DNA of 5,101 nt, from the NCBI GenBank assembly GCA_020061545.1, contig JAGUYA010000045.1:1-5101 (forward strand), written 5' to 3'. Below, piece by piece: positions 4,817 through 5,101 of this stretch. The first letter of the stretch is position 1, and each line of letters begins with the position of its first letter. A program made the position numbers and the translations under genes. This stretch comes from Candidatus Omnitrophota bacterium (GTDB lineage Bacteria > Omnitrophota > Gorgyraeia > Gygaellales > Profunditerraquicolaceae). The notes under the pieces were generated by a model. That model was not told where the DNA came from. It was given only the letters and a program-made list of their open reading frames with translations, and did not search any database.

Positions 4817-5101
4817 TTAATTACCAGAATGAGCTAAATCAAAGAGTTTATCTTTTATATGGCTAAAATCTATTTGGCGGTGGTCAGTACATTTTCTGAT
4901 AAAAAGCGCTTCATCTACTGTTCCCGCCTCATTCTTCCACCAGGCTGGCCAGTTTGTGGTATCGTGGGTAGATAACATGGCTACTGAAAGAACGCGATAA
5001 TCTTTAGGTGCCAGAAAATCGTGTTTTGCCTTCCAATCTTTCACCCATCGCTGGACATCACTACCAGGGATACCAAATTCTTTCAAAGTCTTTGGACATA
5101 C
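4817..5101 (-). CDS. 4-alpha-glucanotransferase-like (GH77, MalQ type) C-terminal fragment, ends early
   Basis: GH77 enzymes transfer alpha-1,4-glucan segments in glycogen, starch or maltodextrin metabolism. The frame is open from the window edge (first residues VCPKTLKEFGIPG) to the TAA at 4819-4817, giving 94 visible codons; its start is outside the window. The recognisable blocks are LKEFGIPGSDVQRW, matching the family's LR-x-FGIPG loop, and SVAMLSTHDTTNWPAWW, matching the STHD/GTHD block that carries the third conserved acidic residue of the active site. Family members usually continue some 100 residues or more beyond that block; this one has only about 47 and ends KLFDLAHSGN. It may be a naturally short version, a truncated gene or the product of a recombination next to rpmH. 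The family call is good; whether it is functional is uncertain. Confidence 0.75.
   Translation of the reverse strand, partial: VCPKTLKEFGIPGSDVQRWVKDWKAKHDFLAPKDYRVLSVAMLSTHDTTNWPAWWKNEAGTVDEALFIRKCTDHRQIDFSHIKDKLFDLAHSGN

Noticed and set aside
1..5101. Novel defence system, prophage, CRISPR array, insertion sequence or tRNA
   Set aside because: All genes are accounted for by housekeeping families plus one homing endonuclease. No direct-repeat array, transposase, terminal inverted repeats of a transposon or cloverleaf was seen.

Overview
The window is a compact, entirely minus-strand block of bacterial housekeeping genes, so transcription runs from high to low coordinates. It is the classic origin-proximal gene neighbourhood: rpmH, yidD, yidC, a jag-type gene, parA, parB. 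Gene order, protein style and several recognisable sequence features suggest an uncultured Gram-negative-type lineage such as Candidatus Omnitrophota. That placement rests on recall of similar sequences, not on a search, and is moderate at best. YidC has the large periplasmic domain of double-membrane bacteria.

Layout, in order of transcription. At 5101-4817 lies the 3' end of a 4-alpha-glucanotransferase-like (GH77) gene that stops unusually early. A near-consensus extended -10 promoter (4774-4747) follows and opens an operon of rpmH (L34), yidD, yidC and a short gene holding only the Jag N-terminal domain. The genes overlap by 1 or 4 bases or lie 4 bases apart. The usual rnpA gene between rpmH and yidD is absent. 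A palindromic repeat (2794-2847) sits inside the last codons of yidC and appears to have added an in-frame tail.

A second strong promoter (2587-2560) has its -35 box on the jag stop codon. Its leader contains two abutting parS-like sites (2528-2498). It drives a single-motif LAGLIDADG homing endonuclease, parA, parB and ndk (nucleoside diphosphate kinase, cut by the window edge). All of these also overlap by 1, 19 or 4 bases, so the cistrons are probably translationally coupled.

Functionally the block joins ribosome and membrane-protein biogenesis (L34, YidD, YidC, Jag domain) to chromosome partition (ParA, ParB and candidate parS). The less usual passengers are a selfish endonuclease as first cistron of the partition operon and a nucleotide-metabolism kinase as its last. 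No tRNA, rRNA, CRISPR array or insertion sequence is seen. No non-coding stretch exceeds about 115 bases.
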